This document shows positions 49,501-58,523 of a DNA stretch of 64,000 nt, one piece after another. Origin of the DNA: a virus. Each line of letters begins with the position of its first letter. Within the stretch, counting starts at the first letter, position 1. A program made the position numbers and the translations under genes. The DNA is taken from positions 1 to 64,000 of IMG/VR virus record IMGVR_UViG_3300043172_000590. The stretch is one strand, 5' to 3'. Below the pieces are notes generated by a model. That model was not told where the DNA came from and ran no database searches. It saw only the letters and a list, made by a program, of their open reading frames with translations.

Positions 49501-50252
49501 ATTGTATTGTTGATTGTAATGTCCTCAACAAAAGACCCGTCCAAAAATTCTTCAATCGATGGCAATGGGACTTTGCTTATTGGAGAATATGCAGATCCCT
49601 GAAACTCATCATACTGATAATTGTATTTGAATTGCCAGAGCTTTTTTCTCAGGTTGTTGAAATTAATCACAACATCTTCTATCTGTTCCGTATCGGCATA
49701 GAGACACGTTGGAGCGAACCGGGGTGGTCTTTTGATGAGCGGGAATATATTATCTTCAAAAGGCAAATAATCATTATTATAAGCATCTCCGGGTAGTGCA
49801 TTTGTGAAGTTGACGGCTTTTTCTATGACGAATGACTTTGGGGCTAATGGTGTCTGTATCCAGTACAACATTCCCTGTATTACTTCCCCTCTAAGATTGG
49901 CATCAATAATGCCGAGAGAAGACTCGCTATGCCATATTTTCTGAACAATCTTTGTTTCGATAAAGTATCTCAGTATGGAATGGTCGTCGTTACTGTTATA
50001 TATGCAGTATATGATAGCCTCATCCTGTAAATTCTGGATAATCCCAACGACTTTGTTTGTGCCTGCAGGAAGCGCGAGATCAAAAAGCTTATTTCCCCTA
50101 AGTTTGACATTCGCCATCCCTTCTCCTGATATGGAATTCGTCCGCATATTAACCCTATCTCTTACGACGCCATTGTCGCTGTCAACATACTTTTCCGTTG
50201 AATCTTTATCCATCGGTCCATTAATGGGCAATATCTGAGCTTGGTCTGCCAT
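46581..50252 (-). CDS. Muzzle/tail hub-like protein of crAss type
   Basis: 1223 residues. The N-terminus (LPINGPMDKDSTEKYVDSDN, then a GVVRDRVNMRTNSISGEGMA segment) is typical of the very large tail protein in crAss-like and related podoviruses, equivalent to the P22 gp10-type tail hub or 'muzzle'. The remainder is beta-rich. It follows the ring proteins by three bases and precedes the internal proteins. Role: forms the distal tube of the short tail. Assignment rests on length, N-terminal pattern and gene order. Confidence 0.75.
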   Translation of the reverse strand: MADQAQILPINGPMDKDSTEKYVDSDNGVVRDRVNMRTNSISGEGMANVKLRGNKLFDLALPAGTNKVVGIIQNLQDEAIIYCIYNSNDDHSILRYFIETKIVQKIWHSESSLGIIDANLRGEVIQGMLYWIQTPLAPKSFVIEKAVNFTNALPGDAYNNDYLPFEDNIFPLIKRPPRFAPTCLYADTEQIEDVVINFNNLRKKLWQFKYNYQYDEFQGSAYSPISKVPLPSIEEFLDGSFVEDITINNTINITINTGSKAVKSINVAVRIASNNNSGDFSVFRTLDKYKDEVQIINDDEDLVLSFLNTESLRNINTDIGNRYFDDIPISANDLLLLDGKYLAMSMPVKGYDFKENELDYELDIVATDTGINDVVTMVTVYSFIVAAGPVLCGNPTINHQNYIINFPGTFYPNSEYLVTIDFLSGSFKNEYSFFTGDDPPANYPEDIVTNIYNQIVAEYGTCPSGFPLVFDDLGTAIDVKFYNTTDSQNNTGGKVVLNAFNTPVKTLKRGQYHPFGFIYNDGFGRYNVVYANEEMYSPLVRSFFPDDISSAITARIRIRHIPPVWAKSYRITYLPNKSYTYTIGIPAVEQLEPDGSNGVPANRSFLRVNQRLGEIRETYPDIITPDYVWENGDRVRRVGDTESFELSSYIRTYDDGGQDVTESGFIISGTMDTVPTTIKVDQIEIYRPNTEIIDNIYFEIGEEHEVLNPGLPSRDHGGGDSPSADYPAVDFSGNTVISFAPNVVYIAKADITGISVANFLLINDGFIDISTVTYNIIEVTDVDVNNVAIVSTINIAGGIPGIPYRVYDIATIPSFEMDFGDVYLRKILTADTDVPIAIIEDQEFSDSYISRGIDIGRVGAKIDSRQDEFGRVVRGENYIENTETNNLNIFLPQTTFLDVSDVYGRITGIEETGDLLKVLQEHKETSVYIGKINTREGDGNEFVVLSDKVFGSFRRYVEDRGTKYRRSIVSNNRYIYYFDDTTGEFIRTAANGQIAISREYKMQSYFDQKAKELREFVGTKDVITTIDNSHDEVLVSFIIGTEIETVVFSEKENQKGWLYSAKFKTASAIPENFGWYGDELFSFLEGKLYLHNDSSAPRNTFYGELQDCSITFISNKLPSETKRYSNINISSDKNILEMEANIASGTNYPAQKTILTTNLIRERENRMVASILKNIINRLGIEDIQLLYNGKDMIGETMGITLSNNDDLGLLLNEVEIKFSISQ

Positions 50253-50255
50253 TGG

Positions 50256-51026
50256 CTATCTTCTTGGTACTGTATTAAGCGAATTGTATATCGCGTCCTT
50301 AGCCTCCCAGAAATTATGAGGATCGTAAATCAAATCTATATAGTTTTGATATAATCTATCTACCTCATCTCTCTGTAATTGTAATTGCGCCGCAGTAAAC
50401 CGACTAGGGATTCCCATTACCATAAAGTCCAGAACAACCTTAGCTACAATCATGTCCCTCGCCTCAGAAGGTATCTGTATTCCCCTCTCGCAATCAAGTC
50501 CGTTTGTTTTATATCTTATAACGGCTCTATCTTGGATGTCGCAAGTTACATCTTGTACGTTAGATGCGACACCATCGAAGAAATCAAATCTATGGCATCT
50601 CACTGTGAATGTGCAATCTCCAGGACTCTCCTGCCAATAGCCTATAGAATTGGCTTTTGCTGCATATCTATAGCCTTTGGTCGGTATAGGGATTCCTTCT
50701 CCTTTGGTAGTGTCGTATGCCCCGTTCTCCCCTGTTGCTTGCATTGCCAAATCCGGCTCTTTTATAAAGGGCTGGAAGATCCCATGAACATATAATCCGA
50801 CAGACAATAATTTTACTAACCCCTCTGGATATTGACCTACACCCATGCTGTTGATGTCTGCATATTCTGTTAAGTAAAATGACGAATAACTGACATTCAC
50901 CTGCCTATATGTATCTAAAGCCCACTGGGTAGCTTTTGTGCGATATCTGTTTCTTTGTTCATCACCTATCTTCAATAAGATAGCTTCAACAATCGTATCT
51001 AGTCCAATGAATGCTTTTTTACCCAT
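50256..51026 (-). CDS. Ring or tail-tube-like connector protein
   Basis: 256 residues. N-terminal helical part (VEAILLKIGDEQRNRYRTKA, then WALDTYRQVN), a hydrophobic-aromatic core, and a C-terminal helix (RDEVDRLYQNYIDLIYDPHN). Layout and position correspond to the T7 gp11/P22 gp4-like adaptor or the crAss ring proteins that link portal and muzzle. Two-base gap to the next gene. Confidence 0.7.
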   Translation of the reverse strand: MGKKAFIGLDTIVEAILLKIGDEQRNRYRTKATQWALDTYRQVNVSYSSFYLTEYADINSMGVGQYPEGLVKLLSVGLYVHGIFQPFIKEPDLAMQATGENGAYDTTKGEGIPIPTKGYRYAAKANSIGYWQESPGDCTFTVRCHRFDFFDGVASNVQDVTCDIQDRAVIRYKTNGLDCERGIQIPSEARDMIVAKVVLDFMVMGIPSRFTAAQLQLQRDEVDRLYQNYIDLIYDPHNFWEAKDAIYNSLNTVPRR

Positions 51027-51028
51027 CT

Positions 51029-51637
51029 CTAAGCAATATTATCATTAGTATTATCAGTTGGCTTATATCCCATAAGCTCAAGTATCATACTCGACACTAC
51101 CATATCTCCTGTTGGAAGATGGATGTCATCAGTATCTAAGAATTCTGAAAACGGAACAACAAGCTTCAAGTCAACAGATTCAATCAGTCCAAATTCATTT
51201 ATAGGGCTATCCAGTACGATTCTGTCTCCATCTTTATAGTAGAACACTTTTCCAGAGCAGCAGTATATTTCAAGATTCCGGATACTATCAAGTTCTGCCT
51301 CTGTCACCCTATGGAAATTAATCTTACCGCCCCTGGCCCTTGCGTGTACGAGTCCGGTTCCCATGGGTAAATCAATCACTTTCGCTGGTAATTGAATATA
51401 CCTAATATCATCACTAACAGACTGTACCGCGTTGCTATTGTATTTTTTTGCATAATAGTCAAAATCGGCTTCGAGCATGTTTTTATTGTTGGCATAATAT
51501 TGTTTGACCAATGCGTCATAGGCCCTTTCTACTTCATCCTCAATAGCCTGCGGATGTGTGTGCTCTACAGAATCAAGTGTAGGCTGTTGTCTTACAACCT
51601 CTTGTCTTACCAGTTCGACTAATTTTGCCTTTTCCAT
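51029..51637 (-). CDS. Head-tail connector / ring protein
   Basis: 202 residues. Helical N-terminus (VELVRQEVVRQQPTLDS, ... VERAYDALVKQYYANN) and beta-rich second half (LPAKVIDLPMGTGLVHARAR). Its position, directly between the 227-residue gene and the tail-tube-like protein, fits a ring/adaptor protein of the short tail. Family not named with confidence. Confidence 0.65.
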   Translation of the reverse strand: MEKAKLVELVRQEVVRQQPTLDSVEHTHPQAIEDEVERAYDALVKQYYANNKNMLEADFDYYAKKYNSNAVQSVSDDIRYIQLPAKVIDLPMGTGLVHARARGGKINFHRVTEAELDSIRNLEIYCCSGKVFYYKDGDRIVLDSPINEFGLIESVDLKLVVPFSEFLDTDDIHLPTGDMVVSSMILELMGYKPTDNTNDNIA

Positions 51638-51647
51638 CGGTTTGTAA

Positions 51648-52331
51648 TTACTTTCCTGTTTCTGTCAATTTAACAGCATATTGCTCTACCATGCTTTTTT
51701 CTACATTAACTCCAATATCCTGCAATATCATGTGGAGTATAGCCAACCTGTTGCCATCATCCCATTCTAGTTCTGTTGAGCCAGCTTCGTTATAAACCTC
51801 TTCATAAAATGCATCCACTGTTGTTTTGAACACTGGCGCTATAGGCAACCTCCAATACCAAACGTTTACAGAAGTTAATGTTATTGGGTAAACCTGTAAT
51901 CCACCCTTTGCCAGGGAACCGGCGATATCTTTAACTGTAGGTTTAGTCACCGCATTATTCAGTCTATTGCTTTTCTTCTGCCCGCTTATAAGACTTGACG
52001 ATCTCGATGTATCAGTATTAAAGTCGTCGATGTAATAAGCGTCAGCGATAATAATCTTACCATCCCCATTAGGAACAAGTGCCTTCCCCTCCGCCGCTAC
52101 ATCGCCAGATTTATAAAATGGGAGCAGATCCGCATCTATCATGCGAGTTGCACCCGCTCCCATTATGGCTGTTCCGGGCTGATATCCTTCCGGAATACCA
52201 AGCCTTCTTCTGAAATGAATAATATTTTTGGCAATCAGAGATATTTCAAACTCAGATGGCCTTATCCTGTTTGCGTTTTCATCCTTGTCTATAATGAAAA
52301 GCGCCAGTTGATATAATTCAAAATTATTCAT
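51648..52331 (-). CDS. Structural connector protein typical of Bacteroidetes phages
   Basis: 227 residues. The C-terminal signature STELEWDDGNRLAILHMILQ, followed by DIGVNVEKSMVEQYA, recurs in crAss-like and other Bacteroidetes phage structural proteins found between capsid and tail genes. Hence likely a ring/adaptor component. Exact place in the particle unknown. Confidence 0.75.
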   Translation of the reverse strand: MNNFELYQLALFIIDKDENANRIRPSEFEISLIAKNIIHFRRRLGIPEGYQPGTAIMGAGATRMIDADLLPFYKSGDVAAEGKALVPNGDGKIIIADAYYIDDFNTDTSRSSSLISGQKKSNRLNNAVTKPTVKDIAGSLAKGGLQVYPITLTSVNVWYWRLPIAPVFKTTVDAFYEEVYNEAGSTELEWDDGNRLAILHMILQDIGVNVEKSMVEQYAVKLTETGK

Positions 52332-52379
52332 TCAGAACAGTATTAATTATTTAGGGGACTATTGCTGTTCGCCTGCTTT

Positions 52380-53342
52380 CTACTTCTCCTTTCCCTGCAT
52401 AAATTTAAGGTAAGAATGAACCTCATCTTTGTGCTTTTCGGGAACGCGATACTCAGTTGGTAATCCTGCTTCTTCCGCAGCCTTATTCAGGTTCTCTGTA
52501 TTCATGAGTTTTCCTACAGCTGGCTTAAAAGGTATTTTCTTTCCGTCAGAAAGAGTGACTTCCGTGGGATTATTAGGCGCCTTAATCTTCTCTTTATCAA
52601 GTCCGAGACTTCGACATGCTTTGTGCAGTACATCAAATCCATAGCTGCGCTTAAAGATAGATTTTTTCTCTGCTTCGCCTGCCATTTGGATTGCTGAAAC
52701 ACCAATATCTTTAACGCTCTCCATATCACAGTTGAGAACTCCACCAGGGAATACTTTAGTGACAAATGCGACCATTTCTTCAAGTGTTCTGTTTTCATCC
52801 AAAAGCATACGGGTTACTTCGGCCTGCTTCAAATGTTCTCCCACACTACCCAGTAATTGCTTCTCTTTATCGTGAATAACCAGTGTTCCATTCGTTACGA
52901 ACGGAGAACAATAAATTACATACCAAGCCAAATCTTTTTGAGTCTCATCAATGATAAGCTGCTCTTTAATTTGGGACAGTGCCCTAAATGGAGGGAAAGA
53001 TAACCCTTTCCCATTTACAGATACAGGACTGTTTTTACTGTATCTTAAATCATAGGACATGCCTTTTTGTGAGTCGTAGTAGCTCGATACGGGAGGGATT
53101 GCCATTGGGGCAACCTCTTTGTATGATGTTTTTTTGACGTTCCAAGTCTTTGCGAAGCCTTGGCGGTTAAATATAAGAAGAGCTCGACCAGCCCCCTTTT
53201 GTACTTTTTTTGCCTTAGCAAATAATTTATCAATCTCTCTTAGTTGACCGTGCAATACTTCCGGAAAGGTATAATCTTCCTTTTGTTTCTTTGGATCAAG
53301 CTTTATTGGCGTGACCATTTTATTGTCTAAATAGATTCCCAT
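52380..53342 (-). CDS. Head-associated protein of unknown role
   Basis: 320 residues. Mostly soluble, mixed alpha/beta; the C-terminus (LNKAAEEAGLPTEYRVPEKH) looks disordered. It follows the major capsid gene across a strong hairpin and precedes the connectors, so it is likely a head decoration or assembly protein. No family recognised. Confidence 0.7.
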   Translation of the reverse strand: MGIYLDNKMVTPIKLDPKKQKEDYTFPEVLHGQLREIDKLFAKAKKVQKGAGRALLIFNRQGFAKTWNVKKTSYKEVAPMAIPPVSSYYDSQKGMSYDLRYSKNSPVSVNGKGLSFPPFRALSQIKEQLIIDETQKDLAWYVIYCSPFVTNGTLVIHDKEKQLLGSVGEHLKQAEVTRMLLDENRTLEEMVAFVTKVFPGGVLNCDMESVKDIGVSAIQMAGEAEKKSIFKRSYGFDVLHKACRSLGLDKEKIKAPNNPTEVTLSDGKKIPFKPAVGKLMNTENLNKAAEEAGLPTEYRVPEKHKDEVHSYLKFMQGKEK

Positions 53343-53376
53343 TTTTATTTATTTTTAAATTAAGCCTTTAAGATAG

Positions 53377-53422
53377 GTTGATTACGGGAGGTAAACGAAT
53401 GTTTTTCCTCCCCATAATCAAC
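53377..53422 (-). terminator. Long hairpin after the capsid gene
   Basis: GTTGATTA-C-GGGAGG (53377-53391) pairs with CCTCCC-CA-TAATCAAC (53407-53422), 14 bp with a bulge. Following the capsid stop, it lacks a clean T run, so it is either a partial terminator or an mRNA end-stabilising element that keeps capsid expression above that of downstream genes. Confidence 0.55.
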
Positions 53423-53444
53423 TATATATTATTTTGCTCTCCGC

Positions 53445-54881
53445 CTATTGGTCTGTTCTTAGTACCAGTATTGTTTGGTTTAAAGCCAAGAAGATGCTCA
53501 TCATTTCTGACAGCATGTAAACACTATTGTCATCCCAATCGTCGCTAACAGGTATTCCTTTACCGTTAACACCGGCCTTATTTGCAACAATAAGCCTACG
53601 GTCTTCGCCGTTGTAGTTCAGGTAGCCTAAACTTACGTGCGATACCGACTTTTTGTATCCATCCACGGACATGCCTCCCTGATTATAACTGTTCATAGTC
53701 GCAGTTACTTTAGAGTCAGGGAACATCATACCTAATGTTTCGAAATTGAAACCATCGGCTGCATAAGTAGTCGGATTACTAAACTCAGGAATTGGGATTA
53801 AATATGATTTAAACCCGTTCTTAAATATCTCACGAACATTGAAACCAACGGTTTTCATATTGGTGTACAAGTCTGTTCCCCCGCTATATTCCTTTATGAA
53901 TGGCAATTGCGCATTCTCAATAGAGAGGTTGAGCTCCTGTCCCATGCAATACATTCCAGAACCAGACATTACACCCTGCGATGCATATAAGAATTTAATC
54001 TGGTCGAACTGATCCATATTGTATGTTCCGGTATAGAATTGCTTCATGCCATCAACATACATAGATGGAAGAAGTCCGTTGTCACTGGGAATCAAATTGG
54101 ATTCTCCAAACCTATTGGCCTGAGTCAGGGCAGCATCGTTGGCACGAGAGTTAAGTATCTTGTCGTCAAACTGATACTGCATCTTTAGCCTTAACCTTGC
54201 CATTTCTCTCAATCCAAGACTGCTTCCATCTGGATCTTGTAGCATAGCTTCCCACTCTTCAAGTGCCTGCTGTCCACCTTCGATATTGATGGTATCTTTC
54301 AGTATTTGAACTTCATGGAAGTGGCTGAAATAATCCTGAACCGAACCTGCTGGCTGTCCAGAGCCGGGAGCAAACATTGATGCACCATTTATCAAATCAG
54401 CTCCTACGGGTACCGCAGTTGTAATTTGAGCTGCACCGGTAACACTCTCCGCTACGTAGTCAAAATTTGAGCCATTGGCAACTTTGGATACGATACGATA
54501 GGTCAATACAAGATTTCCTGCCGTATTAAGCTCGGTCCCATATTTTCCCGGAACGTGTATTAAGAATCCAATACGCCCACTTCCGTTTGAGTTAACAATA
54601 GCAATGTCCGCACCTGCGCCACCGGTAGAAATCTCCGTAGCAACTTTAAGTGTCTGATGATAATGACCTTGCTCGATCACTTCAAGGGATCTTCCCTTGA
54701 TGGATATTTCTTCGCTGGCCATCTGTACAATATCTGCATATCTCAGTCCGGGTCCATATAATTGAACCAATTCCCTATATACTTGAGGCTTTAAAGTTAG
54801 GTTATTAACCGCTCTCCAAGCTGTTGAGAATATACCTTCTCTTCCGTTTCCCCTTACTGCGGGGCCTTTAATAGTACTCAT
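53445..54881 (-). CDS. Major capsid protein (HK97-type, crAss-like)
   Basis: 478 residues, the expected size for crAss-like capsid proteins. It is encoded directly after the repeat-rich scaffold and portal and is followed by a hairpin, as for a highly expressed gene. The body alternates beta strands and helices; segments such as GLRYADIVQMASEEISIKGR and EEWEAMLQDPDGSSLGLREM are typical in this group. No protease domain is fused. The N-terminus (MSTIKGPAVRGNGREGIFST) may be trimmed. Confidence 0.8.
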   Translation of the reverse strand: MSTIKGPAVRGNGREGIFSTAWRAVNNLTLKPQVYRELVQLYGPGLRYADIVQMASEEISIKGRSLEVIEQGHYHQTLKVATEISTGGAGADIAIVNSNGSGRIGFLIHVPGKYGTELNTAGNLVLTYRIVSKVANGSNFDYVAESVTGAAQITTAVPVGADLINGASMFAPGSGQPAGSVQDYFSHFHEVQILKDTINIEGGQQALEEWEAMLQDPDGSSLGLREMARLRLKMQYQFDDKILNSRANDAALTQANRFGESNLIPSDNGLLPSMYVDGMKQFYTGTYNMDQFDQIKFLYASQGVMSGSGMYCMGQELNLSIENAQLPFIKEYSGGTDLYTNMKTVGFNVREIFKNGFKSYLIPIPEFSNPTTYAADGFNFETLGMMFPDSKVTATMNSYNQGGMSVDGYKKSVSHVSLGYLNYNGEDRRLIVANKAGVNGKGIPVSDDWDDNSVYMLSEMMSIFLALNQTILVLRTDQ

Positions 54882-54912
54882 AATTTAAGTCTTTTGCTTG
54901 TTTAACAAAATT

Positions 54913-56091
54913 TTATTGAGCTGGCTTTCCGAACATTTCGTTGATTCTATCCTCAACGGTTTTCTTCTCTTTACCTCCTACGATTGGCTCCTTTTTGTTT
55001 AAACCTACGCCAGCGTTATCATATTCTTTACGCACCTCATTTTCGGTCTGCGTCTTAATATGAGAACTAAGTGCTGCGAAAATCTTTTCGTAATTATCAC
55101 CAATCATAGTTTTCAATAAATCTTCCTGGATATCCTTCTGTCCCTGTTCTGTTTGCAAGTCGTAGTATCCATCCATCACATCCTCGATAATACCTTCCTT
55201 GTAGTTGCCCTTTGATGCATCCTCTGCATTAAATTCAAATACAAATCCGTCATACTCCACTTTATTTACACTTGATACAAACTTTTCCGCAGGGGCCGTG
55301 AGAGTGTCCCTCTTAGCTTTAATGTCCTCCATTGAAGCTGTTTTATCTTGGGTTAATTTTTCCAAGATATCATCACCCTCGGCCTTCGGCAGTTCGACAT
55401 CACCTCCGATTTGAGAAAGCTTTTGTCGCTCGGAATGAGCCGCATTCTTTATAATATCATTTTCAAGAGGAGTCCTTTCGTACCCCTCGGTCAATATGTC
55501 TTCAACATTCAATCCAAGCTGCGACAGTTTAACTCCCAGTGGGTTAGAGGTGCCGTTTGCAGAACTAAGTTTTGCACTTAATGTCAGCACGTCCATATCG
55601 TCCATTTTCGCAACATCAGATCTCATTACCTCATTCAATACACCTTCTTTTCCGGAATATGCCACATCTTTCGATAATTGTGCAGCTTTGTATGCTGTCT
55701 CGTCAGGGAAATATGACAATACATCAGATTGTCCTTTGAGTTTTTCGATTAATGCATCGACATGTCCGGCTTTTTCTTGTAATCCCGGCATTCCCTTGTA
55801 TGCTTCTGCGACAGCAGCGAAATCATCAACACTTGCTATCTCTAATCCTGTTGCTTTATTGAAGAATTCTAGGCGTTGTTCTGTAGTGAAGGATTCGTAA
55901 TCCGCCGGATTAGCTGGATCGGCTGGATCGGCTGGATCGGCTGGATTAGCTGGATCGGCTGGATCGGCTGGATCGGCTGGATTAGCTGGATTAGCTGGAT
56001 CGGCTGGATCGGCTGGATTAGCTGGATCGGCTGGTTTTTGTTCTCCTAAAACTGCATCTCTAATTTGCTTGTCGATCTCTTCTGTTGTCAT
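54913..56091 (-). CDS. Scaffold-like protein with ADP/ANP repeat
   Basis: 392 residues between portal and capsid genes. After a short start (MTTEEIDKQIRDAVLGEQKP) comes a repeat of the tripeptide Ala-Asp-Pro or Ala-Asn-Pro, about 14 copies, then an acidic, helical body with coiled-coil character. Place, charge and helicity fit an assembly scaffold. The Pro repeat is an unusual extended linker and the encoding DNA is an unstable 9-bp tandem array. Confidence 0.7.
   Translation of the reverse strand: MTTEEIDKQIRDAVLGEQKPADPANPADPADPANPANPADPADPADPANPADPADPADPANPADYESFTTEQRLEFFNKATGLEIASVDDFAAVAEAYKGMPGLQEKAGHVDALIEKLKGQSDVLSYFPDETAYKAAQLSKDVAYSGKEGVLNEVMRSDVAKMDDMDVLTLSAKLSSANGTSNPLGVKLSQLGLNVEDILTEGYERTPLENDIIKNAAHSERQKLSQIGGDVELPKAEGDDILEKLTQDKTASMEDIKAKRDTLTAPAEKFVSSVNKVEYDGFVFEFNAEDASKGNYKEGIIEDVMDGYYDLQTEQGQKDIQEDLLKTMIGDNYEKIFAALSSHIKTQTENEVRKEYDNAGVGLNKKEPIVGGKEKKTVEDRINEMFGKPAQ
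55907..56034 (-). repeat. 9-bp tandem repeat inside the scaffold gene
   Basis: About 14 copies of GGATCGGCT or GGATTAGCT on the plus strand, reading ADP and ANP on the minus strand. Each unit keeps the reading frame, so copy-number change by slippage would only alter linker length. Some copies differ only in the Asp/Asn codon, suggesting recent duplication. Confidence 0.9.
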
Positions 56092-56106
56092 TGTGTCTGT
56101 TTTAAT

Positions 56107-58515
56107 TTATACTTTTATTTGTTCCGGAGCAGCATTACTCTCTGCAATCTGCTGTCCAGCAACCGCTTTCTGTGCCTTGGGTATGTACGGCCCATTATAT
56201 TGTATTATATAATCAAATTGAAACTTCTCTCTTTGCTTCTCTAATTCGAATTCGCCTTTATCTCTCTGTGCCTCTTTTTTAGCTTCTTCAAGCTGTATAT
56301 TTTGTTGTCCCTGTAATTGTATGAACTCTCTCTTGGATGCCTCCGCCTGCTTCTCTTTTTGCCTAAGCATGAATCCTAATATCATGCCTATCCTTCTGAG
56401 ATTTTGCCTTTGAAGAACCATATCCTGAATAAATATAGCCTCTGATATAGAGAGCTTAGATTGATCATCGGAGCCCGTAGGCTTTATGCTTACTTGGATG
56501 AAGCCCATTATAGCAGCCTTCTCCTCTGCCAGATCGCTTGCCTTAATGTTTATGCCATATTCTACATTTGATTTATCAGCCTCCAATAAGATTACCATCC
56601 GCGTCTCGCCAATAACGTTTTCATATGATTTTTTCACGATTTTATCATACTTACACATTGTCCGTATCCTGTACATTATATTTATGGACACGTCTTCTTG
56701 GAGCTCAGCTGTAGCTCTGGCAATACTGTTTATTATTTCATTAGTGCCTTGCATCGCAGCCTGCATGTTATATTTAGCCACGTTTGGGTCTGGCGTAGCA
56801 CCGGTAGATACCATATTTATACCGGATGTTTTTTCGATATTAACTATAGCCTTATCCATGAGATCCAGCTGTACCTTAATATTATTGGACGTACTGTTGG
56901 ATATTGGTATTATAGGCGGGGCAATACTTCTTGCCGCTCCCGATAATGGATTCGTCGTCCTCTTGTAGAATAGTACCGTGGATTGCCGGTAATATTCCAG
57001 TATCTTCATCGGATCCCAACTCTTGTCTTTGCCTATAGAGATATTCTTAAGGCTTCCTATATCAACCGCAAAACCATCGCCCACTGCCAATGACATAAAA
57101 TGTTGTGCTTTCAGCCATGCTCTTTGGAAATCGTCAACAAATGGCTTTATTTGCGATAGTATTGGTGTGGTAGACAGACGGATTGCCCTATAGCTTAATC
57201 TTGGTTTCTTGGTGGAGTTGCGGGGCATGTAATCTACTTTACCCATGCCGAATGTATATTCAGTGCCAATTAGCCAGCTGCTCTTCCGGGCATATCGTAT
57301 CTGGTACTCCTTTAGCTTTTCATTATCTTGTAATTCCTCATCTGTGTATTTTTTGTTTACAGTCCGATTATTTGCCGAAACTTCTATATGTTTTTCATTG
57401 TCGATATCAATCCATTCATAATCCAATACCGGCACTTTGTAGAAGTCATAGCCATAATATGTTTGTCCATACTCTTCATAAGAATATGAATAATCCTCCC
57501 AATTCGTCAAGCCAGGGTTTCCCCATTCTCCGGAATAAGATCTTGCCAGTGCGCTTGCATCTTCATGGCTTAGATTTAATTTTTGTCGTATCTGAGATAT
57601 CTCTACCCATCGTATAGTATACGCATATTCTGAGTCTTGATATGACTTGGTATTAGATAACTGTATTCCTGAGTATTTGAGGTCGCAATAATCAACCACA
57701 ACCCTTTTAAGTTCCCTATCGTATCTTTCGCGAATTATAGCATAACCTTGCGCAAATAAGTCATCATGGATTCTTTCGGCAATCTCTTTATCCCAACTCG
57801 ATACATTGAAAGTATGTTTGAGTAAATCTTCCATGCTTATCGTATAAGGGACTTTAAATCCTCCCGATGCTGCATATAGCTCCAATTCATTGAGATTTTC
57901 AGGAATAAACTCGGGTGCATCCCGTTTTATCCCGGCCATTGCCTCCTGTTGGTCAATCCATTCCTTGTTTTTAGAGTAAAAATATGCCTTATATTTATTT
58001 TGCTCTTGGGTTCTTACGCTAAATGAGTCTATTGCATCGACAGACATTTCAGTGTACATCGAACGTATCTTCTCGTTTATTCCAGTCTTTATTTTAGGAA
58101 CAACACTTACTGGTCGAAAATCTATGTTTACCCAAGCTTTTCTGCCCTTGGTCCCCCTTGCTTCTGTTGCCCCAAGATCATTGCTATCTGAATCAAACCT
58201 GCTTGCGGCATCTCCCGTATTGGTTTCTCCACCCCCGAACATCCAATCCTTGAATTTATCCATGGGATGCATCCCGTTTGCATATGCCCTATTAGTGTCA
58301 ATTTGACTATAAATACTGCTATCAATCCATGTTTTCCCAGTCGATACAAGATTGTATATCTTCTCTCCCCACATCTTATTGTACTCTACGGTATTTTTAT
58401 CCGCAGGATTTATATTCCAGTCAGGATAGTTGTACCTCCCTTTTTTGTAAGACTCGGGTTTCTTAAACTTAAAAGTCTTGGATGGCTCTATTTTATGTCT
58501 GTTTATTTTACCCAT
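56107..58515 (-). CDS. Portal protein
   Basis: 802 residues, large for a portal but as in crAss-like phages. N-terminal KPESYKKGRYNYPDW.. , a tail of helices (about residues 690-800) ending in a Gln/Glu/Lys-rich helix (EAKKEAQRDKGEFELEK) that may reach into the capsid as a barrel. Encoded 8 bases after the large terminase and before the scaffold, the canonical packaging order. It forms the ring through which DNA enters. Confidence 0.8.
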   Translation of the reverse strand: MGKINRHKIEPSKTFKFKKPESYKKGRYNYPDWNINPADKNTVEYNKMWGEKIYNLVSTGKTWIDSSIYSQIDTNRAYANGMHPMDKFKDWMFGGGETNTGDAASRFDSDSNDLGATEARGTKGRKAWVNIDFRPVSVVPKIKTGINEKIRSMYTEMSVDAIDSFSVRTQEQNKYKAYFYSKNKEWIDQQEAMAGIKRDAPEFIPENLNELELYAASGGFKVPYTISMEDLLKHTFNVSSWDKEIAERIHDDLFAQGYAIIRERYDRELKRVVVDYCDLKYSGIQLSNTKSYQDSEYAYTIRWVEISQIRQKLNLSHEDASALARSYSGEWGNPGLTNWEDYSYSYEEYGQTYYGYDFYKVPVLDYEWIDIDNEKHIEVSANNRTVNKKYTDEELQDNEKLKEYQIRYARKSSWLIGTEYTFGMGKVDYMPRNSTKKPRLSYRAIRLSTTPILSQIKPFVDDFQRAWLKAQHFMSLAVGDGFAVDIGSLKNISIGKDKSWDPMKILEYYRQSTVLFYKRTTNPLSGAARSIAPPIIPISNSTSNNIKVQLDLMDKAIVNIEKTSGINMVSTGATPDPNVAKYNMQAAMQGTNEIINSIARATAELQEDVSINIMYRIRTMCKYDKIVKKSYENVIGETRMVILLEADKSNVEYGINIKASDLAEEKAAIMGFIQVSIKPTGSDDQSKLSISEAIFIQDMVLQRQNLRRIGMILGFMLRQKEKQAEASKREFIQLQGQQNIQLEEAKKEAQRDKGEFELEKQREKFQFDYIIQYNGPYIPKAQKAVAGQQIAESNAAPEQIKV

Positions 58516-58523
58516 CTATATAG

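Noticed and set aside
55907-56034. Possible CRISPR-like array
   Set aside because: The 9-bp units have no spacers and keep the reading frame of the scaffold gene; it is a coding tandem repeat.
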